A stretch of 64,000 nucleotides of DNA from contig CAWIHT010000003.1 of the NCBI GenBank assembly GCA_963836085.1, positions 1-64,000 of the forward strand, in the 5' to 3' direction. A program made the translations under genes and the position numbers. Shown here one piece after another: positions 33,579 through 42,934 of this stretch. The notes under the pieces are model-generated. The model saw only the letters and a list, made by a program, of their open reading frames with translations. It was not told where the DNA came from and made no database searches. Position 1 is the stretch's first letter. The number at the start of each line of letters is the position of its first letter. The stretch comes from JAHEEL01 sp963836085. GTDB taxonomy: Bacteria > Actinomycetota > Acidimicrobiia > Spongiisociales > UBA5794.

Positions 33579-36311
33579 ATGATGAACTCCCCACGCGAAC
33601 GCGACGAGCTCCTCCGAGCCGACATTCGACGCCTCGGTGCACAGCTCGGTGATGCGCTGACTCGACAGCACGGGCCCGAGTTGCTCGACCTCGTGGAAGA
33701 GGTGCGCTTCCTGACGAAGGCAACCCGCACCGCCGAGGATGCGGACGCCGCCGAGCGGCTCCATATCGCGCTCGACCGACTGGATCTGGACCAGGTCATC
33801 AATCTCGTCCGGGCATTCTCGGCCTATTTCCACCTGGCCAACGTTGCCGAGCAGACCCACCGACTCGGAGATCTGGCCATCGGTGACCATGGCCGCACGT
33901 TCGCTGCCACAGTGGATCGAATCATCGAATCTGCTCCGGATCCCGATGTCGTCGCCGCTGTCGTCAAGCGCCTCGAGTTGCGCCCGGTCTTCACGGCGCA
34001 CCCGACCGAGGCGGTTCGGCGAACGCTCTTGACCAAGCTCGGCAGGATCGCCCAACTCCTGGCCGAGCGCGCGCATCCCGATATCTCGCCAGCGAGCGAA
34101 GCCCGAATCGACCGTCGCGTTGCCGAGATAATCGACCAGATTTGGCAGACGGATGAGCTGCGAGCCGACCGGCCCCGACCGATCGACGAAGCCAGCTCAG
34201 CCATGTTCTATCTCGATCTGCTTGCGTCGGACGTGCTGCCAGATCTGGCCGAAGAGGTAGCGCTCGGCCTCTCTCGGCTGGGCGACGACCTCGATCCGTC
34301 ACCCGCGCCGATCCGCTTCGGGACCTGGGTGGGAGGCGACCGCGACGGCAACCCTGCCGTGACGCCCGACGTGACGATGCGCGTCCTCGAGTCCCAACAC
34401 AGCCATGCATTGCGCGGCCTGATTGCTCAGGTCGAGTCGTTGGGCGAAGAGCTCTCGTCTTCCTCACGGCTGCGTCGCGTGAGCGAAGAGCTCGCGGACT
34501 CACTCGAAGCGGACCGTCAGTCCCTTCCCGAGGTGTGGCTTCGATTCCGTTCGCTCAACCGAGAGGAGCCCTACCGGCTCAAGTGCGCGTTCATCCACCG
34601 CCGGCTCGTCAATACGTTGGATCGGTACGCGGCAGCGTCTCGGCATGTACCAGGCAAGGACTACCGGAGTAGCACGGATCTACTGGAGGACCTCGAGATC
34701 CTCCATCGCTCCCTGATCGGCGATGCCGGCCACCTCATCGCTGATGGGAGCGTTCTCCGGCTCATGAGAACTGTCCGCACTTTCGGCTTCCATCTCGCAA
34801 CGATGGACGTGCGAGAGCACGCGGCCCGGCACCATGAGGTCCTTGTCCAGTTGTACGAGCGAATCGGCACGCCATATGGAGAACTCGACGCGGAGGCACG
34901 GATCGACCTTCTGACCCGGGAGCTGGGTAGCGCCCGGCCGCTCGCCACGCCGACCGTCGCTCTCATCGGTCCGGCTGCCAACACGTTCGAGACCTTCCAC
35001 ACGATCAGGCTCGCGCTCGACCGATACGGACCGCGCATCATCGAGTCATACATCATCTCGATGACCGAGGATGAGGCGGACGTACTGGCCGCCGCGGTTC
35101 TGGCTCGCGACGCCGGCCTCATCGACCTGCACAGTGGGATCGCGCACATCGGCTTCGTACCGCTTTTCGAGACCATCGATGCACTCCGCCGAGCCGGTGA
35201 CCTGCTGGACCGCATGCTGAGCTGCGCCCCATACCGGGAGATTGTTGAGCTACGCGGCAACGTGCAGGAAGTCATGCTCGGCTACTCCGACTCGAACAAG
35301 ATCGGGGGCATAACGACATCGCAATGGGAGATCTACAAGGCGCAGCGCCATCTCCACAATGCAGCCAAGCGCCACGGCGTATCTCTTCGTCTCTTCCATG
35401 GCCGTGGCGGCACGATCGGGCGCGGCGGCGGACCGACCCACCAGGCGATCCTCGCACAGCCGTTCGGCACGGTCGACGGCCCAATCAAGGTTACCGAGCA
35501 AGGCGAGATCATCTCGGACAAGTACGGTTTGCCATCGCTTGCCCATCGCAATCTCGAATTGGCGCTCTCATCCGTGCTCGAAGCCTCGCTTCTTCACCGG
35601 GCGTCTCGACAGCCGAGGGACGTTCTGGAGCGTTGGACGGCAGCGATGGAGGAACTCTCGGTGGCGGCCTACGCCGGCTATCGGAATCTCGTCGACGCTC
35701 CCGGACTCATTGAGTACTTCCTCGCGGCAACGCCGGTGGAGGAACTCGCTGAGATGAATATCGGATCACGGCCGTCTCGCCGGCCCGGAGGCAACGCCGG
35801 TCTCGACGACCTGCGGGCGATTCCCTGGGTCTTCGGCTGGACACAGTCGCGCCAGATCGTCCCGGGTTGGTATGGCGTAGGCACGGGCTTGGAGGCCATG
35901 CGCCGCGCCGGGCATTGGAGCATCCTGGAAGAGATGTTCGATCAGTTCCGGTTCTTTCAGACCTTCATCTCGAACGTCGAGATGACGCTGGCCAAGACCG
36001 ATCTCGAGATCGCTTCGCGTTATGTGCGCGAACTGGTCGATCCCCAGCATCGAGACCTTCTCAACCTCATACGTGAAGAATACGAGCGGACGGTGGTCGA
36101 GGTGCAACGTCTCACCGGCGCCGACATCCTCGATCGACTCCCTGTCCTGCGGCGGACCCTCGCCGTCCGCGACTACTACCTCGACCCGCTGAACCTGCTC
36201 CAGGTCTCGCTGCTCGAACGGCGCCGCGGTGGCGAAGACGATCCCGCACTCGAGCGGGCGCTCCTCCTGACGGTCAACGGCATTGCGGCAGGGATGCGCA
36301 ACACCGGTTGA
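33579..36311 (+). CDS. ppc: phosphoenolpyruvate carboxylase
   Basis: A 910-residue PEP carboxylase, making oxaloacetate from PEP and bicarbonate to refill the TCA cycle. Full length for the bacterial type. The catalytic His141 is in VFTAHPTEAVRRT; GYSDSNKIGG and FHGRGGTIGRGGGP carry the PEP-binding Lys and Arg residues; the C-terminus ends NGIAAGMRNTG as in all PEPC, where the last residues enter the active site. A TAGCCT hexamer sits nine bases before ATG 33579, and no ribosome site is seen, so the mRNA may be leaderless. Convergent with the DUF3097 gene. Confidence 0.95.
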   Translation: MMNSPRERDELLRADIRRLGAQLGDALTRQHGPELLDLVEEVRFLTKATRTAEDADAAERLHIALDRLDLDQVINLVRAFSAYFHLANVAEQTHRLGDLAIGDHGRTFAATVDRIIESAPDPDVVAAVVKRLELRPVFTAHPTEAVRRTLLTKLGRIAQLLAERAHPDISPASEARIDRRVAEIIDQIWQTDELRADRPRPIDEASSAMFYLDLLASDVLPDLAEEVALGLSRLGDDLDPSPAPIRFGTWVGGDRDGNPAVTPDVTMRVLESQHSHALRGLIAQVESLGEELSSSSRLRRVSEELADSLEADRQSLPEVWLRFRSLNREEPYRLKCAFIHRRLVNTLDRYAAASRHVPGKDYRSSTDLLEDLEILHRSLIGDAGHLIADGSVLRLMRTVRTFGFHLATMDVREHAARHHEVLVQLYERIGTPYGELDAEARIDLLTRELGSARPLATPTVALIGPAANTFETFHTIRLALDRYGPRIIESYIISMTEDEADVLAAAVLARDAGLIDLHSGIAHIGFVPLFETIDALRRAGDLLDRMLSCAPYREIVELRGNVQEVMLGYSDSNKIGGITTSQWEIYKAQRHLHNAAKRHGVSLRLFHGRGGTIGRGGGPTHQAILAQPFGTVDGPIKVTEQGEIISDKYGLPSLAHRNLELALSSVLEASLLHRASRQPRDVLERWTAAMEELSVAAYAGYRNLVDAPGLIEYFLAATPVEELAEMNIGSRPSRRPGGNAGLDDLRAIPWVFGWTQSRQIVPGWYGVGTGLEAMRRAGHWSILEEMFDQFRFFQTFISNVEMTLAKTDLEIASRYVRELVDPQHRDLLNLIREEYERTVVEVQRLTGADILDRLPVLRRTLAVRDYYLDPLNLLQVSLLERRRGGEDDPALERALLLTVNGIAAGMRNTG

Positions 36312-36338
36312 CCGCATCGACCGCAACGTTGGAGGCGG

Positions 36339-37157
36339 TCAGTCGTCCACGGTCACGAAATCGATGAGTTGCTCTACGGCGTTCACGAGCGGTGTCTCAA
36401 CATCCCGGTAGGACATCACCGAAGCGAGGACCTTCCCCCAGAACACGCCGGACACGGTGCCGAGACCCAGGCGATTGATCACGCCTTCCTTCCATGGCTC
36501 GCCAATCGGCACCTCGGGCCAAGTCGTGATGCCGATCGTCTGCGGTTTGATCGCGGCCCAGATGTCGACGTACGGGTGGCCGCAGATCAGCACGTTTCGG
36601 TCGCGAATCGTCTCGGCGATGCGCGACTCCTTTGAGCCATCGACGAGGTGATCGAGGAGGATCCCGAGTCGACGGCGAGGGCCGGGCCGGAAGGCGTCGA
36701 CCGCCGGCCCGAGATCATCTGCTCCGTGCAACGGTTCGACGGCCACGGCTGCTTCTCGGAGATCGTCACCCCAGATCTTTTCGATCAGTTCGGCGTCGTG
36801 GATGCCCTCGACCCATATGCGGCTTGCCCGGGCGGTGCGTGCTCGCGACGCTCCCGCGTCGATAGAGCCTGAGGCGGTGAATCGCAACTTGCTTCGTTTG
36901 GTGGTGGCAGGCGCACGCATCGCGACGCGCGATCCGTTGTGCATGAAGGCACCGTCGTGGGCTGGGAACGACTGCTGCTCGCCCCACTCGCTGGTGAGAA
37001 CGACATCGGCGCCCTGCGTGAACTCGGCGACGGTGCCGGTGAACCCGGACCCGGTGTGTTTGAGCGTCATTCCAACGCTGACATCGAGCACGCGGTACTC
37101 CCGCTTGTTGAAGTCGGCGAGCACGTCGTCTTGAGCCCATCGGTCCTGCTTCGGCAT
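36339..37157 (-). CDS. DUF3097 family protein
   Basis: A 272-residue protein of DUF3097, a family restricted largely to Actinobacteria. ATG 37157 is used (a TACGCT hexamer lies eight bases upstream). The N-terminal part is a small beta domain (VLTSEWGEQQSFPAHDGAF), the C-terminal part has a Toprim-like arrangement: RIWVEGIHDAELIEKIWGDD, LGILLDHLVDGSKESRI and VLICGHPYVDIWAAIKP with conserved Glu and Asp-x-Asp-like acids. A nucleic acid role is inferred from that fold only. Confidence 0.88.
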   Translation of the reverse strand: MPKQDRWAQDDVLADFNKREYRVLDVSVGMTLKHTGSGFTGTVAEFTQGADVVLTSEWGEQQSFPAHDGAFMHNGSRVAMRAPATTKRSKLRFTASGSIDAGASRARTARASRIWVEGIHDAELIEKIWGDDLREAAVAVEPLHGADDLGPAVDAFRPGPRRRLGILLDHLVDGSKESRIAETIRDRNVLICGHPYVDIWAAIKPQTIGITTWPEVPIGEPWKEGVINRLGLGTVSGVFWGKVLASVMSYRDVETPLVNAVEQLIDFVTVDD

Positions 37158-37165
37158 GGCCGGGG

Positions 37166-37171
37166 AGCGTA
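37166..37171 (-). promoter_or_regulatory. predicted -10 (TACGCT) of the DUF3097 gene
   Basis: TACGCT on the minus strand, eight bases before ATG 37157 with no Shine-Dalgarno between. Confidence 0.4.
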
Positions 37172-37242
37172 GTCCGGGTCGGGCCAACCCCCGCGTATCG
37201 GTCGGCGGTTCCGCAGCGGTCGCGACAGGTGCGTGTCGTTAA

Positions 37243-37842
37243 CTAGGCCAAGGGCGCTGCGGCGAACGGTTCCGCGAACCGTACACACCAGACCATCACC
37301 GTGCGATGCACGGCTGGGTCGAACTCCGATGGCAGTTCGTAGTTCTGGCCGCCGACGTTGCCCTTGATCTTCCCAAGGTCCAGGTAGACGGGCGGAGTTC
37401 CTCCCTCGTAGTCTTCGGTTGGGAGGAGCCAGACGAAGAGATCAGGACCATTCTGGATGTCGGTATCGTCTTCGAACCGGAGAACGTATCGCCCGTCCTG
37501 TTCGTAGACGGTTGCCGTGCCTTCAGCAGCGTGATCGATGCCGTAGAAGCTGCCGGTGGTCATCTCCACCGGTCCCGATGGTGCCGCGGTCGTAGTTGTG
37601 GGCGCCTGCGTCGTGGACGTTGGCGTGCCTTCCGGCGCTGTTGTGTCGGTCGGACGTGTTGTTGTCGTCGTCGTTGGCGGGGCGGTCCCCGTCGTCACCG
37701 TGGTGAACGCGTCGGCGAGTGATTCGTCCACGGCGTCGTCGACAAAGAGCTTGTCCGGTCGGAACGCCAAGAAGGCAAGAACGACGACGGCAATGCCGAC
37801 GCCGGCCAGCAGCCACCGATAGCGCTTCAGGAAGTTGGCCAT
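37243..37842 (-). CDS. DM13 domain membrane-anchored protein
   Basis: A 199-residue protein from ATG 37842 with GAGAGGA upstream. One membrane segment (WLLAGVGIAVVVLAFLAF, residues 10-27) is followed by a Thr/Pro-rich linker and an extracytoplasmic DM13 domain (about 95-195): GSFYGIDHAAEGTATVYEQD, LFVWLLPTEDYEG and a terminal TVMVWCVRFAEPF. DM13 is proposed to serve in redox or electron transfer with a conserved Cys, here in VWCVRF. No partner gene adjoins. Confidence 0.83.
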   Translation of the reverse strand: MANFLKRYRWLLAGVGIAVVVLAFLAFRPDKLFVDDAVDESLADAFTTVTTGTAPPTTTTTTRPTDTTAPEGTPTSTTQAPTTTTAAPSGPVEMTTGSFYGIDHAAEGTATVYEQDGRYVLRFEDDTDIQNGPDLFVWLLPTEDYEGGTPPVYLDLGKIKGNVGGQNYELPSEFDPAVHRTVMVWCVRFAEPFAAAPLA

Positions 37843-37972
37843 GTTGGTCCTCTCGTGCTCTCCTGGTGACAACCACGAGAGTACGGAGGAGTGTTCCCGA
37901 TCGAGCGGGAGTTCCGCGTTTGTTCACATACCCACGGAGTGTTCAGTCGGCGTGCGGTAGCCTCTTGGAGCC

Positions 37973-38818
37973 ATGAACGCATTCATCCTCACCCTGACCT
38001 GCGCTGACGCCCGCGGCATCGTCGCCAGCTTCGCGACCGGCCTGCTCGAACTCGACGCCAACATCATCGCGAACAAGCAGTTCACGGACCATGCGACCAA
38101 CACCTTTGTGATGCGCACGGTATTCGAGGACGATCTCGACGATCCGGGGGCGATTGCCACTCATCTTGAGGATCGGGTGCAGGAGTTCGGCGCAACGCTG
38201 CGGGTGCGTCGTGCGGACGATCACCCTCGTGTCATGATTCTGGTCTCGAAGTACGACCACTGTCTCCTCGATCTGCTCATTCGGCACCACTCGGGCGAGT
38301 TGAAGGCCGACATCCCGATCGTCGTCTCCAACCACGAGGACCTCCGGTCAACGGTTGAGCGCGAGGGCATCGAGTTCCGCTACCTCCCGATCACTCCCGA
38401 CACGCGTGACACCGCCGACGCCGAGCTGCTGTCGCTGATCGACGAGCAGAGCATCGATCTCGTCGTGCTCGCCCGCTACATGCAGATCCTCAGCCCCGAA
38501 GTCTGCGACCGCCTCGCCGGGCGCATCATCAACATCCACCACTCTTTCCTGCCCGGCTTCAAGGGAGGTCGGCCATACCACCAGGCATGGGAACGCGGCG
38601 TGAAGCTGATCGGCGCAACGGCCCACTATGTCACCGCCGACCTTGACGAGGGCCCGATCATCACGCAGGATGTCACGCCCGTCAATCACGCCGACACTCC
38701 CGTGTCCATGGTCACGGCCGGGCGCGATATCGAGCGTCTGGTGTTGTCAAGGGCGGTGCGAGCCCATGTTGAGGAGCGCGTGTTCCTCATTGGTCATCGG
38801 ACCGTGGTGTTCTCCTAG
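37973..38818 (+). CDS. purU: formyltetrahydrofolate deformylase
   Basis: A 281-residue PurU that hydrolyses 10-formyl-THF to THF and formate, feeding formate to PurT-type purine synthesis and balancing one-carbon pools. Residues about 1-85 form an ACT regulatory domain (ILTLTCADARGIVASFATG). The formyltransferase domain follows, with VLARYMQILSPEVCDR, INIHHSFLPGFKGGRPYH (catalytic His and Asn region) and DLDEGPIITQDV (catalytic Asp). The start is fixed by the ACT domain; TAGCCT stands nine bases before it. Confidence 0.93.
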   Translation: MNAFILTLTCADARGIVASFATGLLELDANIIANKQFTDHATNTFVMRTVFEDDLDDPGAIATHLEDRVQEFGATLRVRRADDHPRVMILVSKYDHCLLDLLIRHHSGELKADIPIVVSNHEDLRSTVEREGIEFRYLPITPDTRDTADAELLSLIDEQSIDLVVLARYMQILSPEVCDRLAGRIINIHHSFLPGFKGGRPYHQAWERGVKLIGATAHYVTADLDEGPIITQDVTPVNHADTPVSMVTAGRDIERLVLSRAVRAHVEERVFLIGHRTVVFS

Positions 38819-38829
38819 AAGACCGGCGG

Positions 38830-39282
38830 CTACGACGCGGCTTCGGCCGCGGCGGCGATGTCCGCAAGATCCTGCTCAAAAGCCTTCTTCGTGGCTTTGG
38901 CGAACAATCGCCCGACGGTCGCCGACATGACCCTCGAAATGGTCCCGGTCGCAGTACCGCTGAACGTCATCGTGAGGAGACTCCCGTCCCCGTCGGGTTC
39001 GATGCGCTGTGAAGTCCGGTATTCAGCGCCGTGGGAGTTCGCTTCGACCACATAGGAGCGGCCAGGCTCGAACTCCGTGACCCACATGTCTTCGGTGGCC
39101 GTGCGACCGAACAGGGTGCGGGTCTCGCGCCACGTCGTGCCAAGCCCGAACCCAGTGCCGTCATCGAGGCGCTCGACGCTCTCGATTCCGCTGATGGTCT
39201 CCGGGAACGATTCCAGATCCGTCATGAGCGCCCACACCGTCTCGGTCGGTGCGTCGATATGCCTCATACAAATGACTTCCAC
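38830..39282 (-). CDS. SRPBCC family protein
   Basis: A 150-residue START-like protein from GTG 39282, preceded by GGGGAGGAT at a good distance. It opens VEVICMRHIDAPTETVWALM, the usual SRPBCC first strand and helix, then LESFPETISGIESVERL, and closes with a long helix (AKATKKAFEQDLADIAAAAE). Probably binds a hydrophobic ligand; none can be named. Convergent with purU. Confidence 0.78.
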   Translation of the reverse strand: MEVICMRHIDAPTETVWALMTDLESFPETISGIESVERLDDGTGFGLGTTWRETRTLFGRTATEDMWVTEFEPGRSYVVEANSHGAEYRTSQRIEPDGDGSLLTMTFSGTATGTISRVMSATVGRLFAKATKKAFEQDLADIAAAAEAAS

Positions 39283-39364
39283 GTGATCCTCCCCAGGTTG
39301 TGTCCGAAGGATATCCGGCCACGGCAGTGGCGCAAGAGCCGGTGCCCCCGATCCGCTCAGGTGG

Positions 39365-40396
39365 CTACCAGCGCGCGCGGGCCTCTTCGGCGAACCCGAG
39401 GATCCCTTCAACGCGAAGAACCGAGCCGTCGCCATCGGGCACTGTTCCCGTCCAATGACCAAAGACCTGATGCACCTCGTTCGTGAGAACACCGAGATTG
39501 GTATTGGCATGCCGGTCGTGGAGCGGTGCCAACGTCAGGTCCAGGTTCTGCTCATTCGACCGGACCCGCCACGGTTCGAGCGGGTGATCCCAGTCGTAGA
39601 GCCACTCGAGTTCCTCTCCGATCTTGACCAGGCGACCATCGATGAAGACCCCGTTCTCGGTGAAGCCGGTGTTGTCGGTCCATTTCCCACCGATCTGCAC
39701 ACCGACGACTTCGCCGCTGGTCGCGTGACCGGCGCCGCCGCCCCAGTTCCACTGCGTTTGGTAGGGCCACCGGCCGCGTCCGATATCAAGGATTCCCCAC
39801 GCGTCGCCTGCCACTCCCCCGAGTTCGTAGGTGCGGCCGCCGACGGTGACGGATCCGGTCGCGGGGCGCGCCTGGTGCTTCGAGGTGAACTGGAACTGTG
39901 TCTCCGACCACGGGATCACGACATTGAGGGATTCGTGCCCGGGTGGCGCTGCGACGGATGCTGTGAGACCCGCGCCGGTGCCATCCTTCTCCGTCCAGGC
40001 GGCCATGAGATCCGTTGCGTCTTCGCCGTAGTCGATCGCGATGCGGAGGTTGCCGCTCGAGAATTCGAGTCGGCCCGTCGCTCCGTCGTCTGGCAATGCG
40101 ACGCCGCGGCCAAGGGGGGCCATGACGGACCTGCCACCTGAACGGTGAGTCTTGGGCTCAATCCAGTCCACGATGGCGAGTCCCAGGTAGTCAATGTCAG
40201 CGATCGTGACCGCAACGATGAAGTCCTCGGATTGGATCGCCCAGTAGTCCCATCGCTTCGTCCGGCCCCACCGACCCGTGAGGTTCGCCCGATGAAGGAT
40301 CGATCGCGACCATCCCTTGGCCGCTGGATTGAGGTGGCGTCCGTCGGACGCACACAGATCGACCCGGGCCGTGATCTCGTGTTCTCGTGTGGTCAT
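39365..40396 (-). CDS. DUF2804 family protein
   Basis: A 343-residue protein matching DUF2804 over its length: NLTGRWGRTKRWDYWAI near the N-terminus, LFSSK-type strands, GGVAGDAWGILDIGRGRWPY with the conserved Asp-x-Gly-Arg, then TQWNWGGGAGH and IGGKWTDNTGFTENGVF. The fold is likely related to the lipocalin-like AttH/svf1 group; function unknown. ATG 40396 is used; TTG 40408 is in frame. Stands alone. Confidence 0.83.
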   Translation of the reverse strand: MTTREHEITARVDLCASDGRHLNPAAKGWSRSILHRANLTGRWGRTKRWDYWAIQSEDFIVAVTIADIDYLGLAIVDWIEPKTHRSGGRSVMAPLGRGVALPDDGATGRLEFSSGNLRIAIDYGEDATDLMAAWTEKDGTGAGLTASVAAPPGHESLNVVIPWSETQFQFTSKHQARPATGSVTVGGRTYELGGVAGDAWGILDIGRGRWPYQTQWNWGGGAGHATSGEVVGVQIGGKWTDNTGFTENGVFIDGRLVKIGEELEWLYDWDHPLEPWRVRSNEQNLDLTLAPLHDRHANTNLGVLTNEVHQVFGHWTGTVPDGDGSVLRVEGILGFAEEARARW

Positions 40397-40436
40397 GGCT
40401 TCAGTCAACCACGCCTGGATATGCCGTCAGTCGTCC

Positions 40437-40946
40437 TCAGGCGTTGAGCTCATCGATCTCAGCTTGCGCCGCTGCTGCAAGATCACCACGATCGACCCCC
40501 ATGCTCGCGAGGGCCCGTGCCGTACTTCCGCACTCCATCTGCGAAGCCACAAGCAGCAGATAGGCGCCAGAGAGACGCGAGTTGTCCCGCTTTACGAGCT
40601 TCACGACCTCCGGGAACACTTCGCGAGCGGACGGCGCGCTGCGGTAGACGGCACCAGGTCGGTCCGGCGGCCCGGGAAGCCGGTCGTCGATCCCCGCTTC
40701 GGCTTCGGCGATCCCGACCGAACGTAGGGCCTCTTCGTGCTGTGCGATGACGGCTGCTCGGAACTGGTCGGGATCGGCCCCGGTACGCTCGAAGACACGA
40801 CGAGACGAGCCTTCCTCGAAGTCGAGCGAAACCAAGATCAGGTGTTCAGCCCCTGGTTCCTTCTCCCCCATTGCCGCGGCCTCGGCCTCCGCGGCCGGGA
40901 AGAGGGCCTGCATGAACCGAATGTCGTACATCCTGGCGCGCTTCAC
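40437..40946 (-). CDS. Clp N-terminal domain protein
   Basis: A 169-residue protein made of two Clp-N repeats without an ATPase: AAMGEKEPGAEHLILVSLDF (repeat 1) and VVKLVKRDNSRLSGAYLLLV (repeat 2). Free Clp-N proteins resemble ClpS-like or ClpC N-domains and may act as adaptors or decoys for Clp proteases. GTG 40946 overlaps the stop of the upstream HTH gene (GTGA), so translation is coupled. The pairing of a small HTH gene with a Clp-N gene is seen across Actinobacteria. Confidence 0.83.
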   Translation of the reverse strand: MKRARMYDIRFMQALFPAAEAEAAAMGEKEPGAEHLILVSLDFEEGSSRRVFERTGADPDQFRAAVIAQHEEALRSVGIAEAEAGIDDRLPGPPDRPGAVYRSAPSAREVFPEVVKLVKRDNSRLSGAYLLLVASQMECGSTARALASMGVDRGDLAAAAQAEIDELNA

Positions 40947-41176
40947 GACTCGTCCGTTCCGTCGGGCCCGGTGCGAAGGCGACGCGCGTGGCGCTTGTGG
41001 GCAGCTTGACGCGTCACGCCGAGCGCTTGGGCCACCTGTGTCCAGGACCATCCTTGATCGATCGCACACTGGACGGACGCCAGTTCAAGGCGATCCGCGA
41101 GGCGACGGAGCGACACCACTGCGGCGAGTGCCTCGGCAGGCTCCTCCGGGCTCGGGATCGAGTGGAGATCGGTCAT
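40943..41176 (-). CDS. small HTH regulator
   Basis: A 77-residue DNA-binding protein from ATG 41176. The helix-turn-helix is WSWTQVAQALGVTRQAAHKR near residues 46-65, preceded by a helix (ALAAVVSLRRLADRLELASV). Two GTCAAC-N4-GTTGAC palindromes directly upstream cover its promoter, so autorepression is likely. The Clp-N gene follows with a four-base overlap. Confidence 0.82.
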   Translation of the reverse strand: MTDLHSIPSPEEPAEALAAVVSLRRLADRLELASVQCAIDQGWSWTQVAQALGVTRQAAHKRHARRLRTGPDGTDES

Positions 41177-41179
41177 GGC

Positions 41180-41195
41180 GTCAACCGTAGTTGAC
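41180..41195. promoter_or_regulatory. palindromic operator A, GTCAAC-N4-GTTGAC
   Basis: GTCAACCGTAGTTGAC, perfect 6-base arms around CGTA. It contains the predicted -10 and lies just upstream of the HTH gene start. A second copy is centred 28 bases away. Confidence 0.75.
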
Positions 41196-41212
41196 ACCTC
41201 CGGGTGCGTCAA
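41184..41212 (-). promoter_or_regulatory. predicted promoter of the HTH/Clp-N operon, leaderless
   Basis: On the minus strand TTGACG (41212-41207) and TACGGT (41189-41184) are 17 bases apart, with ATG 41176 seven bases after the -10. Both elements lie inside the two palindromes. Confidence 0.62.
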
Positions 41213-41223
41213 CCATCGTTGAC
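41208..41223. promoter_or_regulatory. palindromic operator B, GTCAAC-N4-GTTGAC
   Basis: GTCAACCATCGTTGAC, the same arms as operator A around CATC. One arm forms most of the predicted -35. Confidence 0.75.
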
Positions 41224-41323
41224 GGTCCCGCCGCTCAGGGACCGACCGCACCGGCGGCCCACCTGGGTCACGTCACTCGACGGGCAGTGAGCCCTCGAAG
41301 AGGGCAACCCCGACCGAACGGTC

Positions 41324-42934
41324 TCACTCCTCCCGGGGGGTCGAGGCTCCCCGATCGCTGTAGCGGATGTCTGGCAATTGGGTCGAGAGCAGAAACCCCA
41401 AGAACACAAACGCAACGGCAACGAAACCCGTCGTCTGGGCGGCTGAGGCGAAGGCATCGGACACCGCAATGACGACGGCCTCCGATCCAGGCTGTTCCGC
41501 CAGTGCAGGGAGTACCTGCCCGGCCGAACCCGCCACGGCTTCGACGATTCCTTCCTGAGCGACCGCGGGGAGGTCCGGAATGGCCGCCAGGTTGTCGATG
41601 GTCCCGCTTCGGAGACCTGCCGACAGGACCGTGCCGAGTAGAGCGATCCCGATTGCGGCCCCGACCTGACGGAACGTGGACTGCATCCCGGAGGCCTGGC
41701 CCGACTCTCGCGGCGGCACCTCTGACAGGATCACGCTGGTCAGTTGGGCACTCGCCAAACCCACACCGACGCCGTAGACGAACAGAGGGAGAATGAACGT
41801 CCATCCGCTCCGCTCGGGAGCAATCAGGAGCGCAACCGCGAGAATCGCGACGGCCTCCATGCCCATGCCGGCGCTGACGACTCGCCGTGGGCCGATCTTG
41901 GTGGCAAGCATCCCGGCCGTCGGCCCTCCGATGAAGGCTCCGATCGCCAAAGAGAGCAGGAGCAACCCGGTCTTGAATGCCGAGTAGCCGAATACGGCCT
42001 GGAGGAACAGCGGGAGCACGAATACGAGTCCGAACTCCCCCAAACTCAGGGTTGCTGCGGCAGAGTTGCCGAGCGAGAACGACTTGAACCGGAAAAGGGA
42101 GAGATCGAAGAGCACGGCCCGGCCGCGCTCCGCGCGTACCTTCTCGTTCAGGACAAATCCGACCAGGAGAACGACCCCCAGCACGAAGGTCCCAACCACC
42201 GGCGAGATCCACGCCTCCGGCCAGGTGAACGGCCCTGCGCTGAAGGTGTCAATCTGCTTGAAGAATCCAAGTCGCGGGCCTTCGATCAGCGAGAACACGA
42301 CCGCCGCCATTCCGAGACCCGACAGGAAGATGCCGGGGATGTCAAATCCGCGCTGCAGTTCGGTGTCGCGAGTCTCCTTCACCCACAGGATCGCACCAAT
42401 GAGGGCGATCGCACCGATCGGCACGTTGATGTAGAACGCCCAACGCCACGAGTGCTCGGTGGTGAGCCAGCCGCCGAGCAGTGGCCCCAGTGCAGCCATG
42501 CCACCGATGACCGAGCCCCACACTCCGAAGGCAATCCCCCGTTCCTTGCCCTGGAAAGTCGCATTCACGGTCGACAGCGTTGCCGGCAGGATCACCGCCG
42601 CACCGACCCCCTGGAGGAATCGGGCGAAGATCAGCGAGGACCCATCGGTGGACAGACCGGCCATCATGCTGGCCCCGACGAAGATGACCAGTCCGATCAT
42701 GAACATGCGGCGCCGGCCGTACATATCGCCGACCTTGCCGAGGGTGATCAGGAGTGCCGCGAAGACCAGCGAGTAGATCGAGTTGATCCATTCCGCGTCG
42801 GCCAGGGCAAGGTTGAACTCCCGGATGATCGACGGGAGGGCGACGTTCACGATCGTGGCATCCACGATGATCATTGCCACACCCAGGCTGAGCACCGCAA
42901 GGCCGAACCATCGAGTGCGATCGGTGACGGTCAT
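41324..42934 (-). CDS. DHA2 family MFS drug transporter (EmrB/QacA type)
   Basis: A 536-residue exporter with about 14 hydrophobic helices. Family motifs: IVDATIVNVALPSI (motif D1 region), LGKVGDMYGRRRMFMIG (motif A), RFLQGVGAAVILPATLS (motif B) and GSVIGGMAALGPLLGGWL (motif C, antiporter). ATG 42934 is chosen for its AGGAGAGG and position before the first helix. It likely expels a hydrophobic drug or metabolite by proton antiport. The neighbouring genes do not show the substrate. Confidence 0.9.
   Translation of the reverse strand: MTVTDRTRWFGLAVLSLGVAMIIVDATIVNVALPSIIREFNLALADAEWINSIYSLVFAALLITLGKVGDMYGRRRMFMIGLVIFVGASMMAGLSTDGSSLIFARFLQGVGAAVILPATLSTVNATFQGKERGIAFGVWGSVIGGMAALGPLLGGWLTTEHSWRWAFYINVPIGAIALIGAILWVKETRDTELQRGFDIPGIFLSGLGMAAVVFSLIEGPRLGFFKQIDTFSAGPFTWPEAWISPVVGTFVLGVVLLVGFVLNEKVRAERGRAVLFDLSLFRFKSFSLGNSAAATLSLGEFGLVFVLPLFLQAVFGYSAFKTGLLLLSLAIGAFIGGPTAGMLATKIGPRRVVSAGMGMEAVAILAVALLIAPERSGWTFILPLFVYGVGVGLASAQLTSVILSEVPPRESGQASGMQSTFRQVGAAIGIALLGTVLSAGLRSGTIDNLAAIPDLPAVAQEGIVEAVAGSAGQVLPALAEQPGSEAVVIAVSDAFASAAQTTGFVAVAFVFLGFLLSTQLPDIRYSDRGASTPREE

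Noticed and set aside
36309..36341. TGACCGC...GCGGTCA between ppc and the DUF3097 gene as a terminator or a TetR site
   Set aside because: Arms are 19 bases apart with a weak stem and the spacing differs from the TGACC-N3-GGTCA operators.
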